From NCBI RefSeq assembly GCF_011758655.1, contig NZ_JAAMPA010000001.1, positions 1 through 64,000 on the forward strand: DNA of 64,000 bases. Reading direction: 5' to 3'. This document shows positions 50,316-59,078 of this stretch, in pieces; the stretch's first letter is position 1; every line of letters starts with the position of its first letter. Made by a program: the position numbers and the translations under genes. This DNA comes from Modestobacter marinus (lineage in GTDB: Bacteria; Actinomycetota; Actinomycetes; Mycobacteriales; Geodermatophilaceae). Below the pieces are notes generated by a model that made no database searches, was not told the DNA's origin, and saw only the letters and a list, made by a program, of their open reading frames with translations.

Positions 50316-51515
50316 TCAGAGCAGCGGACCGAGGAGGATCTCGGTGCCGTCGGGTCTCCAGGTGCGCCATCGTCCGCCGGGATCCCGTTCGACGCGGAAC
50401 CCGTGGTGGACCTTGGTGTGGTGTCGTTCGCAGAGCAGCGCGGAGTTGTCGAGGTCGGTCTCGCCGCCGTGGACCCAGTGCACGAGATGGTGGACGTCGC
50501 ACCAATGACTCGGGGCGTGACAGCCGGTGAAGACGCAGCTCTCGTCTCGCCGTTCGACGGCTCTGCGCAGGCCTGGGGTGACCACCCGGTGGTCCCGGCC
50601 CAGGTCCAGCGGAACGCCGTCGGGGCTCATCACGATCCGGGAGATGGAGCCGTCGCAAGCCAGGTAGCGGGCCCGGGCGGCGGAGATCGTCGCCCCGAAA
50701 CCGGTCCGCGCCGCACCCGGGCCGGTCGCGGGGTCGACCAAGTCATGGAGGTCGATGGTCACCACCACGTGCGGCTTCACCGTGCGCAGCATCGGCAGGT
50801 TCCCTGCGGCGAGCTGGTTGTCACACAGCTGCACGAACGCATCAGCGTTCTGCTGCGTCCTCGTCCGCTCATCACCCTTGGGCCGGTCGGCCTGCACGAT
50901 CGACTCGATCGCCGCCTGCGCCTTCTCCGCACCCGCGGCATCCAGCTCGAACCGGCCGGTCATGCTGCCATCGGCGTGCTTGACCATCGTGAACGTCCGA
51001 CCCTCGGTCGGATCCGGCTCGGGCCCGTCGGGGTCGAGGGCGGCCTCGAAAGCCTGCACCGCCGACACCAACGACTCGTGCCGTGACCCGGCCGCGACGA
51101 CGGCCCAGTCCTGGTCGAAGGCGGACAGGTCGATGCCCTGCTCAGCAGCCAGACCCCGCTCACGCGCACCGACCTCGTCCGCGACCACGCCGAACTGGAC
51201 CGCCGTCACATGACCGTCGGCGAACCCCGCCGCCAACACCGGGAAGTGCTCCAACGCCCGACCGGCCCGCACCACCTTCGACGCGTCATTGGGTGCCAAC
51301 CGCGCGTGCCCGATCAACCAGGACCGCATGGTCTTGATGCCGTCGTGCTCGGCGGCCTGGGTGGTCTCGGCGTGCCGCACCGTGCGAGTGAGCTCTGCCG
51401 CCACCCGGTTGCCGAGCTGGACCAGCACCGCCGTCCGGTCCAGCACCTGACCGGCGGTGAGCTCGAACAGGTCATCGGCTGCCAGCGCGTCGAGGGCCGA
51501 CCGCAACTCGCTCAC
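50316..51515 (-). CDS. DUF222 / HNH endonuclease domain protein (13E12-like), copy 2
   Basis: 399 residues from a GTG at 51515 with GGGAGG 5 nt upstream. DUF222 domain, then an HNH nuclease: CVFTGCHAPSHWCDVHHLVH, HGGETDLDNSALLCERHHTK. It is a close paralogue of 32194-33471: both contain ADRPKGD, LCDNQLA.GNLP.LRTVKPH and a nearly identical 60-residue C-terminus. A perfect LexA box lies 19 bp upstream, so expression is expected after DNA damage. The two copies are 17 kb apart and could recombine. Confidence 0.9.
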   Translation of the reverse strand: MSELRSALDALAADDLFELTAGQVLDRTAVLVQLGNRVAAELTRTVRHAETTQAAEHDGIKTMRSWLIGHARLAPNDASKVVRAGRALEHFPVLAAGFADGHVTAVQFGVVADEVGARERGLAAEQGIDLSAFDQDWAVVAAGSRHESLVSAVQAFEAALDPDGPEPDPTEGRTFTMVKHADGSMTGRFELDAAGAEKAQAAIESIVQADRPKGDERTRTQQNADAFVQLCDNQLAAGNLPMLRTVKPHVVVTIDLHDLVDPATGPGAARTGFGATISAARARYLACDGSISRIVMSPDGVPLDLGRDHRVVTPGLRRAVERRDESCVFTGCHAPSHWCDVHHLVHWVHGGETDLDNSALLCERHHTKVHHGFRVERDPGGRWRTWRPDGTEILLGPLL

Positions 51516-51533
51516 AGCCACCTCCCGACGCGT

Positions 51534-51549
51534 TCGAACGTGTGTTCGA
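51534..51549. promoter_or_regulatory. LexA SOS box (perfect)
   Basis: TCGAACGTGTGTTCGA is an exact match to the actinobacterial SOS consensus TCGAACnnnnGTTCGA. It sits just upstream of the ribosome site of the DUF222/HNH gene, where LexA would block its promoter. Confidence 0.88.
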
Positions 51550-51703
51550 ACAGTATCGCGATCGAAGTCATCGAGCAAGACGAAAGACCAGCTCAGAGGC
51601 CGCATCGTCGAGTCACGCACGCGTCACGCCGGGTCGTCGGACCGGCCGTCGTCCGCAGCGTCGACAGCCGCACCGGCCGCCGGGGACGACGTCTTGATGA
51701 CGG

Positions 51704-53092
51704 TCACCGTCGAGCTGCTGACCGCCCGTCGAGGAACACCGCCACGACGGCCGCGCCGAGCAGGCACAGCGCGCCGTTGACCGCGATCGCCGTCGTCACG
51801 CCGTCGAGCACCCCGGCGCCGCCGAGCACCGCCGCGGTGACGACCGCGCTCATCACCGGCGTCCCGAGGGTGATGCCGATCTGCTGGCTCAGTGTGGTCA
51901 GCCCGGTGGCCAGGCCCTGCTCGTTCTCGGGCAGCCCGGACGTCGCGGTGACGGTGAACCCGACGATGACGACGAGGTTGGCGACTCCCCCGACGAAGGT
52001 GGCCGCCAGCACCAGCCAGATCGAGGAAGCGTCCTCGGAGACCAGCACCAGCGACAGCGTCGCGACGGCCTGGACGAGGAAGCCGCCGACGATCGCCGTC
52101 CGGGTGCCGAACCGGCCGATCACCCGCGGCCCGAGCAGCCCACCGGCGACGGTGCCGAGCCCGAGCACCGCGAAGGACAGGCCGGCGCCGAGCGGGCTGT
52201 AGCCGAGCACCTCCTGCAGGTAGAGGGTGAGCAGGAAGACCAGCGACGTCTCGGTGACGAAGGCGAGCGCACCGGCCACGTTGCCGACGGCGACGCTGCG
52301 CCGGCGGCGCACCGGCAGCGGCACCAGCGGGAACGCCGTCCGGTGCTCGACGGCGACGAAGGCGGCCAGCAGCGCAACCGCGGCGGCGAAGGCCAACAGC
52401 GTCGGGGCGTCGGTCCAGCCGTGGGACGCGGCGCGGGTCAGCCCGAAGACCAGGGCGAGCAGGCCGAGGGTCACGGTCCCCGCACCGGACAGGTCGAGCC
52501 GGGTGCGCTGCTCGGCGGGGCGCTCGACGAGCACCCGCGGGGCCACGATCAGCACGAGCAGCGCGACCGGGACGTTGAGGAAGAAGGCCCACCGCCAGCT
52601 GAGCAGGTCGGTCAGCAGCCCGCCGAGGACCGCGCCGGTGGTGAACCCCGCGGCCATCAGCGCACCGTTCAGCCCCAGCGCCCGCTCGCGCGCGGGGCCC
52701 TCGGGGAAGGTGCCGAGCAGCAGCGCCAGGGCGGCCGGGACGACGATCGCGGTGGCGACGCCCTGGGCGACCCGCGCGGTCAGCAGCACCGCCGGCGTCG
52801 TCGCCAGCCCACCGAGCAGGGAGCCGGCGCCGAGCAGCGCCATGCCGAGCAGGAACATCCGCCGCCGTCCGGCGAGGTCGGCGATCCGGCCCATGAGCAG
52901 GGTGAGCCCGGCGGCGCAGAGCGCGAAGGCGGTGGCGATCCACTGCAGGTCGGCGAGGCCGAAGCCGACGTCCGTGCCGATGGTGGGCAGGGCGACGTTG
53001 AGGATGGAGAAGTCGACGGCGAGGGTGAAGCTGGCGGTGAGGAGCACGGCCAGGGCGGTGCGGTGCCTGGTCGGCGGGGCGAGAGTGGTCAC
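51704..53092 (-). CDS. MFS transporter, DHA2 (14-helix) drug exporter type
   Basis: 462 residues from a GTG at 53092. Helix 1 motif LAVDFSILNVALPTIGTDVG, the helix 2-3 loop GRIADLAGRRRMFLLGMALL, and helix 5 motif C-like MAAGFTTGAVLGGLLTDLLS. About 14 helices, as in EmrB/QacA exporters driven by proton antiport. Substrate unknown. It is divergent from the XRE-MmyB regulator at 53194 across 101 bp that contain a CCTGTC/GACAGG dyad, so the regulator probably controls it. Confidence 0.9.
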   Translation of the reverse strand: MTTLAPPTRHRTALAVLLTASFTLAVDFSILNVALPTIGTDVGFGLADLQWIATAFALCAAGLTLLMGRIADLAGRRRMFLLGMALLGAGSLLGGLATTPAVLLTARVAQGVATAIVVPAALALLLGTFPEGPARERALGLNGALMAAGFTTGAVLGGLLTDLLSWRWAFFLNVPVALLVLIVAPRVLVERPAEQRTRLDLSGAGTVTLGLLALVFGLTRAASHGWTDAPTLLAFAAAVALLAAFVAVEHRTAFPLVPLPVRRRRSVAVGNVAGALAFVTETSLVFLLTLYLQEVLGYSPLGAGLSFAVLGLGTVAGGLLGPRVIGRFGTRTAIVGGFLVQAVATLSLVLVSEDASSIWLVLAATFVGGVANLVVIVGFTVTATSGLPENEQGLATGLTTLSQQIGITLGTPVMSAVVTAAVLGGAGVLDGVTTAIAVNGALCLLGAAVVAVFLDGRSAARR

Positions 53093-53140
53093 CCCGGCGA
53101 CGCTGCGCCGGTGCCCGCCGGGCAACCACTCCCCCGTCTG

Positions 53141-53161
53141 CCTGTCACCGGCAGGGACAGG
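53141..53161. promoter_or_regulatory. candidate operator between MFS and XRE-MmyB genes
   Basis: CCTGTC (53141-53146) and GACAGG (53156-53161) form a dyad with a 9-nt spacer ACCGGCAGG. It is centred in the short divergent gap. The word GGCAGGG also occurs in the palindrome at 38190 and upstream of the XRE gene at 44582. Confidence 0.4.
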
Positions 53162-53193
53162 CTGGGCATGATCGCCAGGAGCAGGATGGGCCC

Positions 53194-54054
53194 GTGACCG
53201 ACCTCGGGGAGTTCTTGCGCGTGCGCCGCGCGGCGTTGCAGCCGGCAGACGTCGGGCTGCGTGGCTACGGCGCGCGGCGGGTGCCGGGGCTGCGGCGCGA
53301 GGAGCTGGCGATGCTGGCCGGGGTGAGCGCCACCTACTACGCGCGGCTCGAGCAGGGGCTGAGCGCAAACGCGTCGGAGGCGGTGCTCGATGCGCTGGCC
53401 CGGGCGCTGGAGCTGGACGCCGACGAGCGGGCGCACCTGCTCACCCTGGCCCGAACCCCCGCGCGGCGCCGTTCCCGACCGCGTCCGGACACGATCCGCT
53501 CGGGGATGCTGCGGCTGATCGAGTCGATGCCGGACACCCCGGCGGTGGTGCTCGGCCGACGCAGCGAGGTACTCGGCTGGAACGCCTTAGGGCACCGCCT
53601 GGTGGCCGGGCACCTGCCGTTCGCCTCACCACACCGGCCCGCCGAGCGGCCGAACATGACCCGGCTGCTGTTCCTCGACGCGCACACCCGCGAGCTCTAC
53701 CAGCGGTGGGACGACGAGGCGCAGCGGGCGGTGTCGTCGCTGCGGGTGCTGGCCGGCCGGTCCCCGGACGACGACGAGCTGACCCAGCTGGTCGGCGAGC
53801 TGACCGTGCAGAGCCCCGAGTTCGCCCGGCTGTGGGCGCGGCACCCGGTGGCCGTGTGCGTGTCGGGCACCAAGCAGCTGCGGCACCCGGAGGTCGGTGA
53901 CCTGGCGGTGGCGTTCGAGGTGCTCACCCCACCCGACGACCCCGGCTCCCGCGTGCTCTTCTACTCGGCCGAGCCCGCGACGCCGTCCGCCGCCGCGCTG
54001 GATCTACTGCGCTGCGGCAGCGTCGCCGGACTCCCCGCTCAGACCCTCGCCTGA
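53194..54054 (+). CDS. XRE regulator with MmyB-like ligand domain (4 of 4)
   Basis: 286 residues. Helix-turn-helix: FLRVRRAALQPADVGLRGYG, RRVPGLRREELAMLAGVSAT, YYARLEQGLSANASEAVLDA. The ligand domain has VVLGRRSEVLGWNALGHRLV and ends HPEVGDLAVAFEVLTPPDDP, FYSAEPATPS. GTG start after GGAGCAGG. Divergent from the MFS exporter gene. Its GC content is normal for the genome, so the composition break of the next islet begins after its stop codon. Confidence 0.9.
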   Translation: MTDLGEFLRVRRAALQPADVGLRGYGARRVPGLRREELAMLAGVSATYYARLEQGLSANASEAVLDALARALELDADERAHLLTLARTPARRRSRPRPDTIRSGMLRLIESMPDTPAVVLGRRSEVLGWNALGHRLVAGHLPFASPHRPAERPNMTRLLFLDAHTRELYQRWDDEAQRAVSSLRVLAGRSPDDDELTQLVGELTVQSPEFARLWARHPVAVCVSGTKQLRHPEVGDLAVAFEVLTPPDDPGSRVLFYSAEPATPSAAALDLLRCGSVAGLPAQTLA

Positions 54055-54293
54055 TCAGATCGGAACGTCGCGGGCTGGCGCCCGCTCGGCAAGTCGGTGG
54101 CTGCGAGATGGGCTGGGCCCAAGCCGACGCCCTCCTGGCACGACGACCGTGACCTGCAAAGGACAGTCCTCGTCGCCGTCAGCTTCTTCGAATCCACTGA
54201 ACTCGACCATGCGTCAATCTCTTCACAGTTACCTGCATCACATAGAGTGGCCATGCACGTGCTCACCGTCAGCTGGCATCACATGGGGGATAC

Positions 54294-55940
54294 ATGGCTA
54301 AGGCACAAGATCGACGGCTTCGAGGAAGCTTTACCTTAGGCGGAGAGCAAGCCGAGGCGGACCCGCTCTTGACAGATGGGTTCTTCGAGTCGGGCCAGTT
54401 CCTTGCCGCCGCCTCCCAGCAAGATCCGCGGTGTTTTCTGGTTGGTCGAACCGGCGTCGGGAAATCGGCAGTGCTCCAACGCCTCGAGCAGCAAGATTAT
54501 CAGCATGTCATCCGGATCACGCCGGAGGACCTGTCTCTGCCCTACATTGCAGATCTTGGCGTCCTTCAGTATTTGAATGCGCTGAACGTTCATCTCGACC
54601 CATTGTTCATCGCCCTGTGGAAGCACGTCCTGCTCATCGAGATCATAAGAAAGCGTTACAAAGTCGACACCCCTGCGGCTAAGCAGAACTTCCTGTCCAC
54701 TCTGATGGATAAAATCAGACGAGACCGCAGTAAAGCTGCGGCGCTAGAGTACCTAGAGGAGTTTGAAGGCAAGTTTTGGTGCGAGACGGACGAGCGAGTA
54801 AAGGACATCACAACCCGCTTTGAGAATCAGATAAGGGACGAAGCTGGGGGTGATCTCTCACTACCCGGGATAGGTGGTGCCAAAGCAACTACCAGCGACG
54901 CCGAGACTAGGTCGACGGAGACGCGAGTTGAGCAGGCCGAGCGGTTTCAGAGAATCGTCAACGAAACACAACTACCGCGCCTCAATAAGATGATCACGGT
55001 ACTTGACGAAGATATACTTGACGATCCGCAAAACTACACTCTAATAGTCATCGACGACCTCGATCGCGATTGGGCCGACGAGCAGGTTGCCAATGCATTA
55101 ATCCGCTGCTTATTCAGAGCGGTCATCGACCTGAAGCGCGTGCGTAACCTCAAGATTCTTGTCGGCCTCCGTACCAACATCTTTCAAGCTCTGGACTTCG
55201 GAGCAAAGACTGGTGGGCAAGAGGAAAAGTTCCGATCCCTAACCATGCAGCTCCGCTGGACGCCGGCGGATATGGAAGCTTTACTCAGCGCGCGAGCACG
55301 GGCTGCTGCCGCTTTACACGACCTCCCATCTATTAGCGGCGTCAAAGACCTCCTGCCCGCGACCAATAAGACGCGTGGCAATGCGCTCGAATATGTTCTG
55401 CGGCGCACGCTCCTCCGACCCCGGGACGCGGTCGCCTACTTCAATGAGTGCTTGGCTCTTACCGGTGGCAAACCGCGCATAACATGGGACATGATCCACA
55501 GTGCAGAGCGCCCATACTCGAAGAACCGACTTTTGGCCCTCCGGGACGAGTGGAAGCCGAACTACCCGGGCATCGAACGAGTCTTTCAGGCCTTTGAAGC
55601 GACGCCAGTACTACTGGATCGAGACCGATGCCGACAAATATTCGAAGACGTGGCTCTCTTGACGACTGACCCGTCGTTCGCCGGCAGTCGATGGATCACA
55701 TCGCTCACAGAACCGATATGGAACGCCCGGGCCGATGACTCTTGGGAGGACATGTATTCGGCCATCGTGGCCCTACTGTTCGAAGTGGGCTTCCTAGGCT
55801 GCGGCGCCGGGGCGCGGGGCGAGGTCGTTTTCGCTCAAGACGATTCAAGCTATTTGGCGATCCGAAGCAATCTGGAACGATGTACGATATTTAGCGTGCA
55901 TCCTGCATTTCGGTCCGCGTTGGACATTCGTCACGACTAG
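54294..55940 (+). CDS. P-loop ATPase, Sll1717-like (single-gene islet)
   Basis: 548 residues. Walker A GRTGVGKS (51-58) and Walker B IVIDDLDRDW (251-260) are clear. The Asp-Asp-Leu-Asp pattern and N-terminal AEADPLLTDGFFESGQFL resemble KAP/STAND-like ATPases of the Sll1717 group. A hydrophobic segment (DPLFIALWKHVLLIEIIRK, about 102-120) is short for a true membrane helix. No effector nuclease or protease is recognisable in the C-terminal ~200 residues. Function unknown; such stand-alone ATPases often occur in defence or mobile regions. GC is about 20 points below its neighbours, with TTA, ATA and AGA codons that are rare elsewhere here, indicating recent transfer. ATG follows GGGGGATAC. Confidence 0.85.
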   Translation: MAKAQDRRLRGSFTLGGEQAEADPLLTDGFFESGQFLAAASQQDPRCFLVGRTGVGKSAVLQRLEQQDYQHVIRITPEDLSLPYIADLGVLQYLNALNVHLDPLFIALWKHVLLIEIIRKRYKVDTPAAKQNFLSTLMDKIRRDRSKAAALEYLEEFEGKFWCETDERVKDITTRFENQIRDEAGGDLSLPGIGGAKATTSDAETRSTETRVEQAERFQRIVNETQLPRLNKMITVLDEDILDDPQNYTLIVIDDLDRDWADEQVANALIRCLFRAVIDLKRVRNLKILVGLRTNIFQALDFGAKTGGQEEKFRSLTMQLRWTPADMEALLSARARAAAALHDLPSISGVKDLLPATNKTRGNALEYVLRRTLLRPRDAVAYFNECLALTGGKPRITWDMIHSAERPYSKNRLLALRDEWKPNYPGIERVFQAFEATPVLLDRDRCRQIFEDVALLTTDPSFAGSRWITSLTEPIWNARADDSWEDMYSAIVALLFEVGFLGCGAGARGEVVFAQDDSSYLAIRSNLERCTIFSVHPAFRSALDIRHD

Positions 55941-55944
55941 GCGG

Positions 55945-55989
55945 ATGCAACCCGCTTCTCGCATGGATTTAGCCTCCGCCAGGTTGCAT
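55945..55989 (+). terminator. inverted repeat just after the ATPase gene
   Basis: ATGCAACC and GGTTGCAT (8 bp, perfect) are separated by 29 nt and begin 5 nt after the ATPase stop. It could be a weak terminator or the border of the transferred segment. The rest of the gap up to 56140 is of mixed GC and holds no gene I can support. Confidence 0.35.
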
Positions 55990-56140
55990 TGACAGCTCGA
56001 TGAGTGCCCGTTGACCGAAGCGGGGGCAGACCATAGCGTCGCGTCTACCTAGATTTTTGTTCAGTCCGTTCGTGCTCAGCCACCGAGAGGTGAGGTCAGC
56101 GACGAGATCTGAAGCAGCCAACAGGGACGGCCTGAAAAGA

Positions 56141-56181
56141 AAAAATAGGCCGCTCTCCAGTCTGGAGAGCGGCCTATTTTT
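56141..56181 (-). terminator. intrinsic terminator of tRNA-Ala
   Basis: A perfect 41-bp palindrome (arms 56141-56160 and 56162-56181, containing TAGGCCGCTCTCCAG) follows the tRNA by 4 nt on the minus strand and ends in a T-rich run (TATTTTTTCTTTTC). It is a textbook Rho-independent terminator, rare in so GC-rich a region. Confidence 0.88.
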
Positions 56182-56185
56182 GCGG

Positions 56186-56258
56186 TGGAGCTGAGGGGAC
56201 TCGAACCCCTGACCCCCACACTGCCAGTGTGGTGCGCTACCAGCTGCGCCACAGCCCC
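56186..56258 (-). tRNA. tRNA-Ala (GGC anticodon)
   Basis: A 73-nt tRNA on the minus strand. The acceptor stem is GGGGCTG with CAGCTCC, the discriminator base is A, and CCA is not encoded. The D arm is GCGCAGCTGGTAGCGC, the anticodon stem-loop is CCACA-CTGGCAG-TGTGG with anticodon GGC, and the T arm contains GGTTCGAGTCC. tRNA genes are common integration sites. The low-GC ATPase islet lies on its 3' side, but no duplicated tRNA 3' end (att repeat) is visible at the far side. Confidence 0.96.
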
Positions 56259-56351
56259 TTGCCGACCCGGTCTGGTGTGTCCGAGCCGTGGAGAACACTA
56301 CATCAGGGTGAACGGCGCCCGGCGGAGGGGTCCCCGCCGGGCGCCGTGTCG

Positions 56352-56960
56352 TCAGCCCTCGGCGCCGAAGCGATGGTCGAGCGCCAGGTTGAGCTCCAGC
56401 ACCCGAACGTGCGGCGCGCCGACGAACCCGAGATCCCGCCCGGCCGTGTGCTCCTCGACGAACGCGCGCACCTCGTCCACCGGCACCCCGCGTGCCTCTG
56501 CGACGCGCTCCACCTGGATGGCCGCGTACTCCGGCGAGATGTCCGGGTCCAGCCCCGAGCCCGACGCCGTCACCGCGTCGGCCGTGACCTCGTCCTCGGT
56601 GACCCCGTTGAACGCGGCCACCTCAGCCCGCCGCTCCCCCACCAGGTCGATCAACTCGGAAGAGTTCGGCCCCAGGTTCGAGCCACCCGACGCCGCCCCG
56701 TCGTAGTCCGACGCCGACGGCCGGGTCTGGAAGTACTCCGGCAGCGGGTCGCCGTCGGAGTCGGTGAACGACTGCCCGATCAGCGACGACCCCACCACGG
56801 TGCCGTCCACCGACACCAGCGAGCCGTCGGCCTGGGCCGGCGCGATCAGCTGCGCCACACCGGTCATCAGCAGCGGGTAGGCCAGCCCGAGCACCACGGT
56901 GGCGACGAGGAGGGCACGGACGGCGGCCACCAGCTGGCGGCCCGAACGCAGAGCGGACAT
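56352..56960 (-). CDS. kdpC: potassium-transporting ATPase subunit C
   Basis: 202 residues from an ATG at 56960 that overlaps the stop of kdpB (a GTG one codon earlier is possible). One N-terminal helix (AAVRALLVATVVLGLAYPLL), then the periplasmic KdpC domain with SSLIGQSFTD, YFQTRPSASDYDGAASGGSN, LGPNSSELIDLV, and VTASGSGLDPDISPEYAAIQ. It assists high-affinity K+ uptake by the KdpFABC complex. Last gene of the operon; the tRNA follows 94 bp downstream. Confidence 0.94.
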   Translation of the reverse strand: MSALRSGRQLVAAVRALLVATVVLGLAYPLLMTGVAQLIAPAQADGSLVSVDGTVVGSSLIGQSFTDSDGDPLPEYFQTRPSASDYDGAASGGSNLGPNSSELIDLVGERRAEVAAFNGVTEDEVTADAVTASGSGLDPDISPEYAAIQVERVAEARGVPVDEVRAFVEEHTAGRDLGFVGAPHVRVLELNLALDHRFGAEG

Positions 56961-59017
56961 CACGCGATCCCCGGGATCAGAGAGACGAGCAGGTCGATGA
57001 GCTTGATCCCGATGAACGGCAGCACCACGCCGCCGATGCCGTAGACCAGCAAGTTGCGGCGCAACATCGCCGACGCGGACGCCGGCCGGTACTTCACGCC
57101 CCGCAGCGCCAGCGGCACCAGCGCCACGATGATCAGCGCGTTGAAGATGACGGCCGACAGGATGGCCGACTCCGGGGATGCCAACTTCATGACGTTCAGC
57201 GAGGAAAGCCCCGGGAAGACCCCGGCGAACATGGCCGGCAGGATCGCGAAGTACTTCGCCAGGTCGTTGGCGATGGAGAACGTGGTCAGCGACCCGCGGG
57301 TGATCAGCAGCTGCTTCCCGATCTCCACGATCTCGATCAGCTTCGTGGGGTCGGAGTCCAGGTCGACCATGTTGCCGGCCTCCTTGGCCGCGGTCGTCCC
57401 GGTGTTCATCGCCACCCCGACGTCGGCCTGCGCCAGCGCCGGGGCGTCGTTCGTCCCGTCACCGGTCATCGCCACCAGCCGGCCACCGGACTGCTCGCGC
57501 TGGATCAGCGCCAGCTTGTCCTCCGGCGTCGCCTCGGCCAGCACGTCGTCGATGCCGGCCTCCGCGGCGATCGCCCGGGCGGTCCGCTCGTTGTCCCCGG
57601 TGATCATCACCGTGCGGATGCCCATCCGGCGCAGCTCTGCGAACCGCTCGGCCATCCCCGCCTTGACGACGTCCTTCAGGTGGATGACACCCAGCACCCG
57701 GGCGCCGTCCGAAGCAGCGACCGCGAGCAGCAGCGGCGTCCCGCCGACGGCGGAGATGCTGTCGACGACGTCCTCGACCTCCGGCGGCACCGGCCCGTCC
57801 TGCGACCGCACCCACGCCAGCACCGCACCCGCGGCGCCCTTGCGCAGCTGCCGGCCGTCGGGCAGGTCGACCCCGCTCATCCGGGTCTGCGCGGTGAACG
57901 GCACGAACTCCGCACCGGGCAGGTCGTCCCGCCCGCGCAGCCCGTAGCTGGCCTTCGCCAGGACGACGATGCTGCGCCCCTCCGGCGTCTCGTCGGCCAG
58001 CGAGGCCAGCTGCGCGGCGTCGGCGACCTCCTCGTCGGAGCACCCGCCGACCGCGACGAACTCCGACGCCTGCCGGTTGCCGAGGGTGATGGTGCCGGTC
58101 TTGTCCAGCAGCAGGGTGTTCACGTCACCGGCGGCCTCGACCGCGCGGCCGCTCATCGCCAGCACGTTGCGCTGCACCAGCCGGTCCATCCCGGCGATGC
58201 CGATCGCCGACAGCAGCGCCCCGATCGTGGTCGGGATCAGGCACACCACCAGCGCGATCAGCGTGGTCAGCGACTGCTCCGCACCCGAGTAGACGGCCAG
58301 CGGCTGCAGCGTGATGACGACAACCAGGAACACGATCGTCAGCGAGCTGAGCAGGATGTTCAGCGCGATCTCGTTCGGCGTCCGCTGCCGGGAGGCGCCC
58401 TCGACCAGCGCGATCATCCGGTCGACGAACGTCTCTCCCGGCTTGCTGGTGACCTCCACGACGATCCGGTCGGAGAGCACCGTCGTCCCGCCGGTCACCG
58501 CCGAGCGGTCACCGCCGGACTCGCGGATCACCGGCGCCGACTCCCCGGTGATCGCCGACTCGTCGACGCTGGCGATCCCCTCGACGACGTCGCCGTCCCC
58601 CGGGATGATCTGCCCGGCGACGACGACCACCCGCATGCCCGGCCGCAGGTCGGCGGCGGGCACCTCACCGCCGTCCAGCAGGTAGGCGACGGTGGTCTGC
58701 CGGGCCTTGCGCAGGGTGTCGGCCTGCGCTTTGCCCCGCCCCTCGGCCACGGCCTCGGCGGCGTTGGCGAACAGCACGGTCAGCCACAGCCAGCCGGCGA
58801 TCAGGCAGCCGAACACCGACGTGTCGGTGATGGCCAGCACGGTGGAGAACACCGAGCCGACCCAGACCACGAACACCACGGGCTGGCGCACCAGGCCGCG
58901 CGGGTCGAGCTTGCGGACGGCGCCGGCCAGGGCCGGGCCCCACTCGATCGACGCCCGCTGCTGCGGGCGGGGCTCGGCGGGGGTGTGCACGGGTGGGCGA
59001 TCGAGCGCCGCGGTCAT
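56960..59017 (-). CDS. kdpB: potassium-transporting ATPase ATP-binding subunit
   Basis: 685 residues, the standard KdpB length. TGES (157-160), phosphorylation motif DKTGTIT with D305, [20 protein letters not shown], and ICLIPTT-type helix ([20 protein letters not shown]) are intact. This is the P1-type (P-IA) ATPase that powers K+ import through KdpA. It is separated from kdpA by a 61-bp gap that contains a degenerate copy of the ATGGCCAT palindrome. KdpC is coupled downstream. Confidence 0.95.
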   Translation of the reverse strand: MTAALDRPPVHTPAEPRPQQRASIEWGPALAGAVRKLDPRGLVRQPVVFVVWVGSVFSTVLAITDTSVFGCLIAGWLWLTVLFANAAEAVAEGRGKAQADTLRKARQTTVAYLLDGGEVPAADLRPGMRVVVVAGQIIPGDGDVVEGIASVDESAITGESAPVIRESGGDRSAVTGGTTVLSDRIVVEVTSKPGETFVDRMIALVEGASRQRTPNEIALNILLSSLTIVFLVVVITLQPLAVYSGAEQSLTTLIALVVCLIPTTIGALLSAIGIAGMDRLVQRNVLAMSGRAVEAAGDVNTLLLDKTGTITLGNRQASEFVAVGGCSDEEVADAAQLASLADETPEGRSIVVLAKASYGLRGRDDLPGAEFVPFTAQTRMSGVDLPDGRQLRKGAAGAVLAWVRSQDGPVPPEVEDVVDSISAVGGTPLLLAVAASDGARVLGVIHLKDVVKAGMAERFAELRRMGIRTVMITGDNERTARAIAAEAGIDDVLAEATPEDKLALIQREQSGGRLVAMTGDGTNDAPALAQADVGVAMNTGTTAAKEAGNMVDLDSDPTKLIEIVEIGKQLLITRGSLTTFSIANDLAKYFAILPAMFAGVFPGLSSLNVMKLASPESAILSAVIFNALIIVALVPLALRGVKYRPASASAMLRRNLLVYGIGGVVLPFIGIKLIDLLVSLIPGIA

Positions 59018-59044
59018 GACAGTCCTTCTGCGTGTGTCGGGGCT

Positions 59045-59064
59045 ACCAAAATGGCCATATCGGT
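59045..59064. repeat. eroded ATGGCCAT palindrome in the kdpA-kdpB gap
   Basis: ACCAAAATGGCCATATCGGT is an imperfect palindrome sharing the AAATGGCCAT core with the elements at 60642 and 61108. It occupies most of the only sizeable gap in the kdp operon. Confidence 0.5.
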
Positions 59065-59078
59065 GGAAGGGGTGGTCG

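Noticed and set aside
54097-54339. Small plus-strand frame (80 codons) just upstream of the ATPase gene
   Set aside because: No ribosome site, no recognisable motif, and it overlaps the ATPase start in another frame. The composition change of the islet creates several such short frames on both strands.
54055-56258. tRNA-Ala as proven attachment site of an integrative element
   Set aside because: No copy of the tRNA 3' end is found at the left side of the low-GC segment and no integrase is encoded, so I keep this only as a possibility.
55969-56298. Minus-strand frame reading through the tRNA gene
   Set aside because: It translates the tRNA and its terminator palindrome; not a protein gene.
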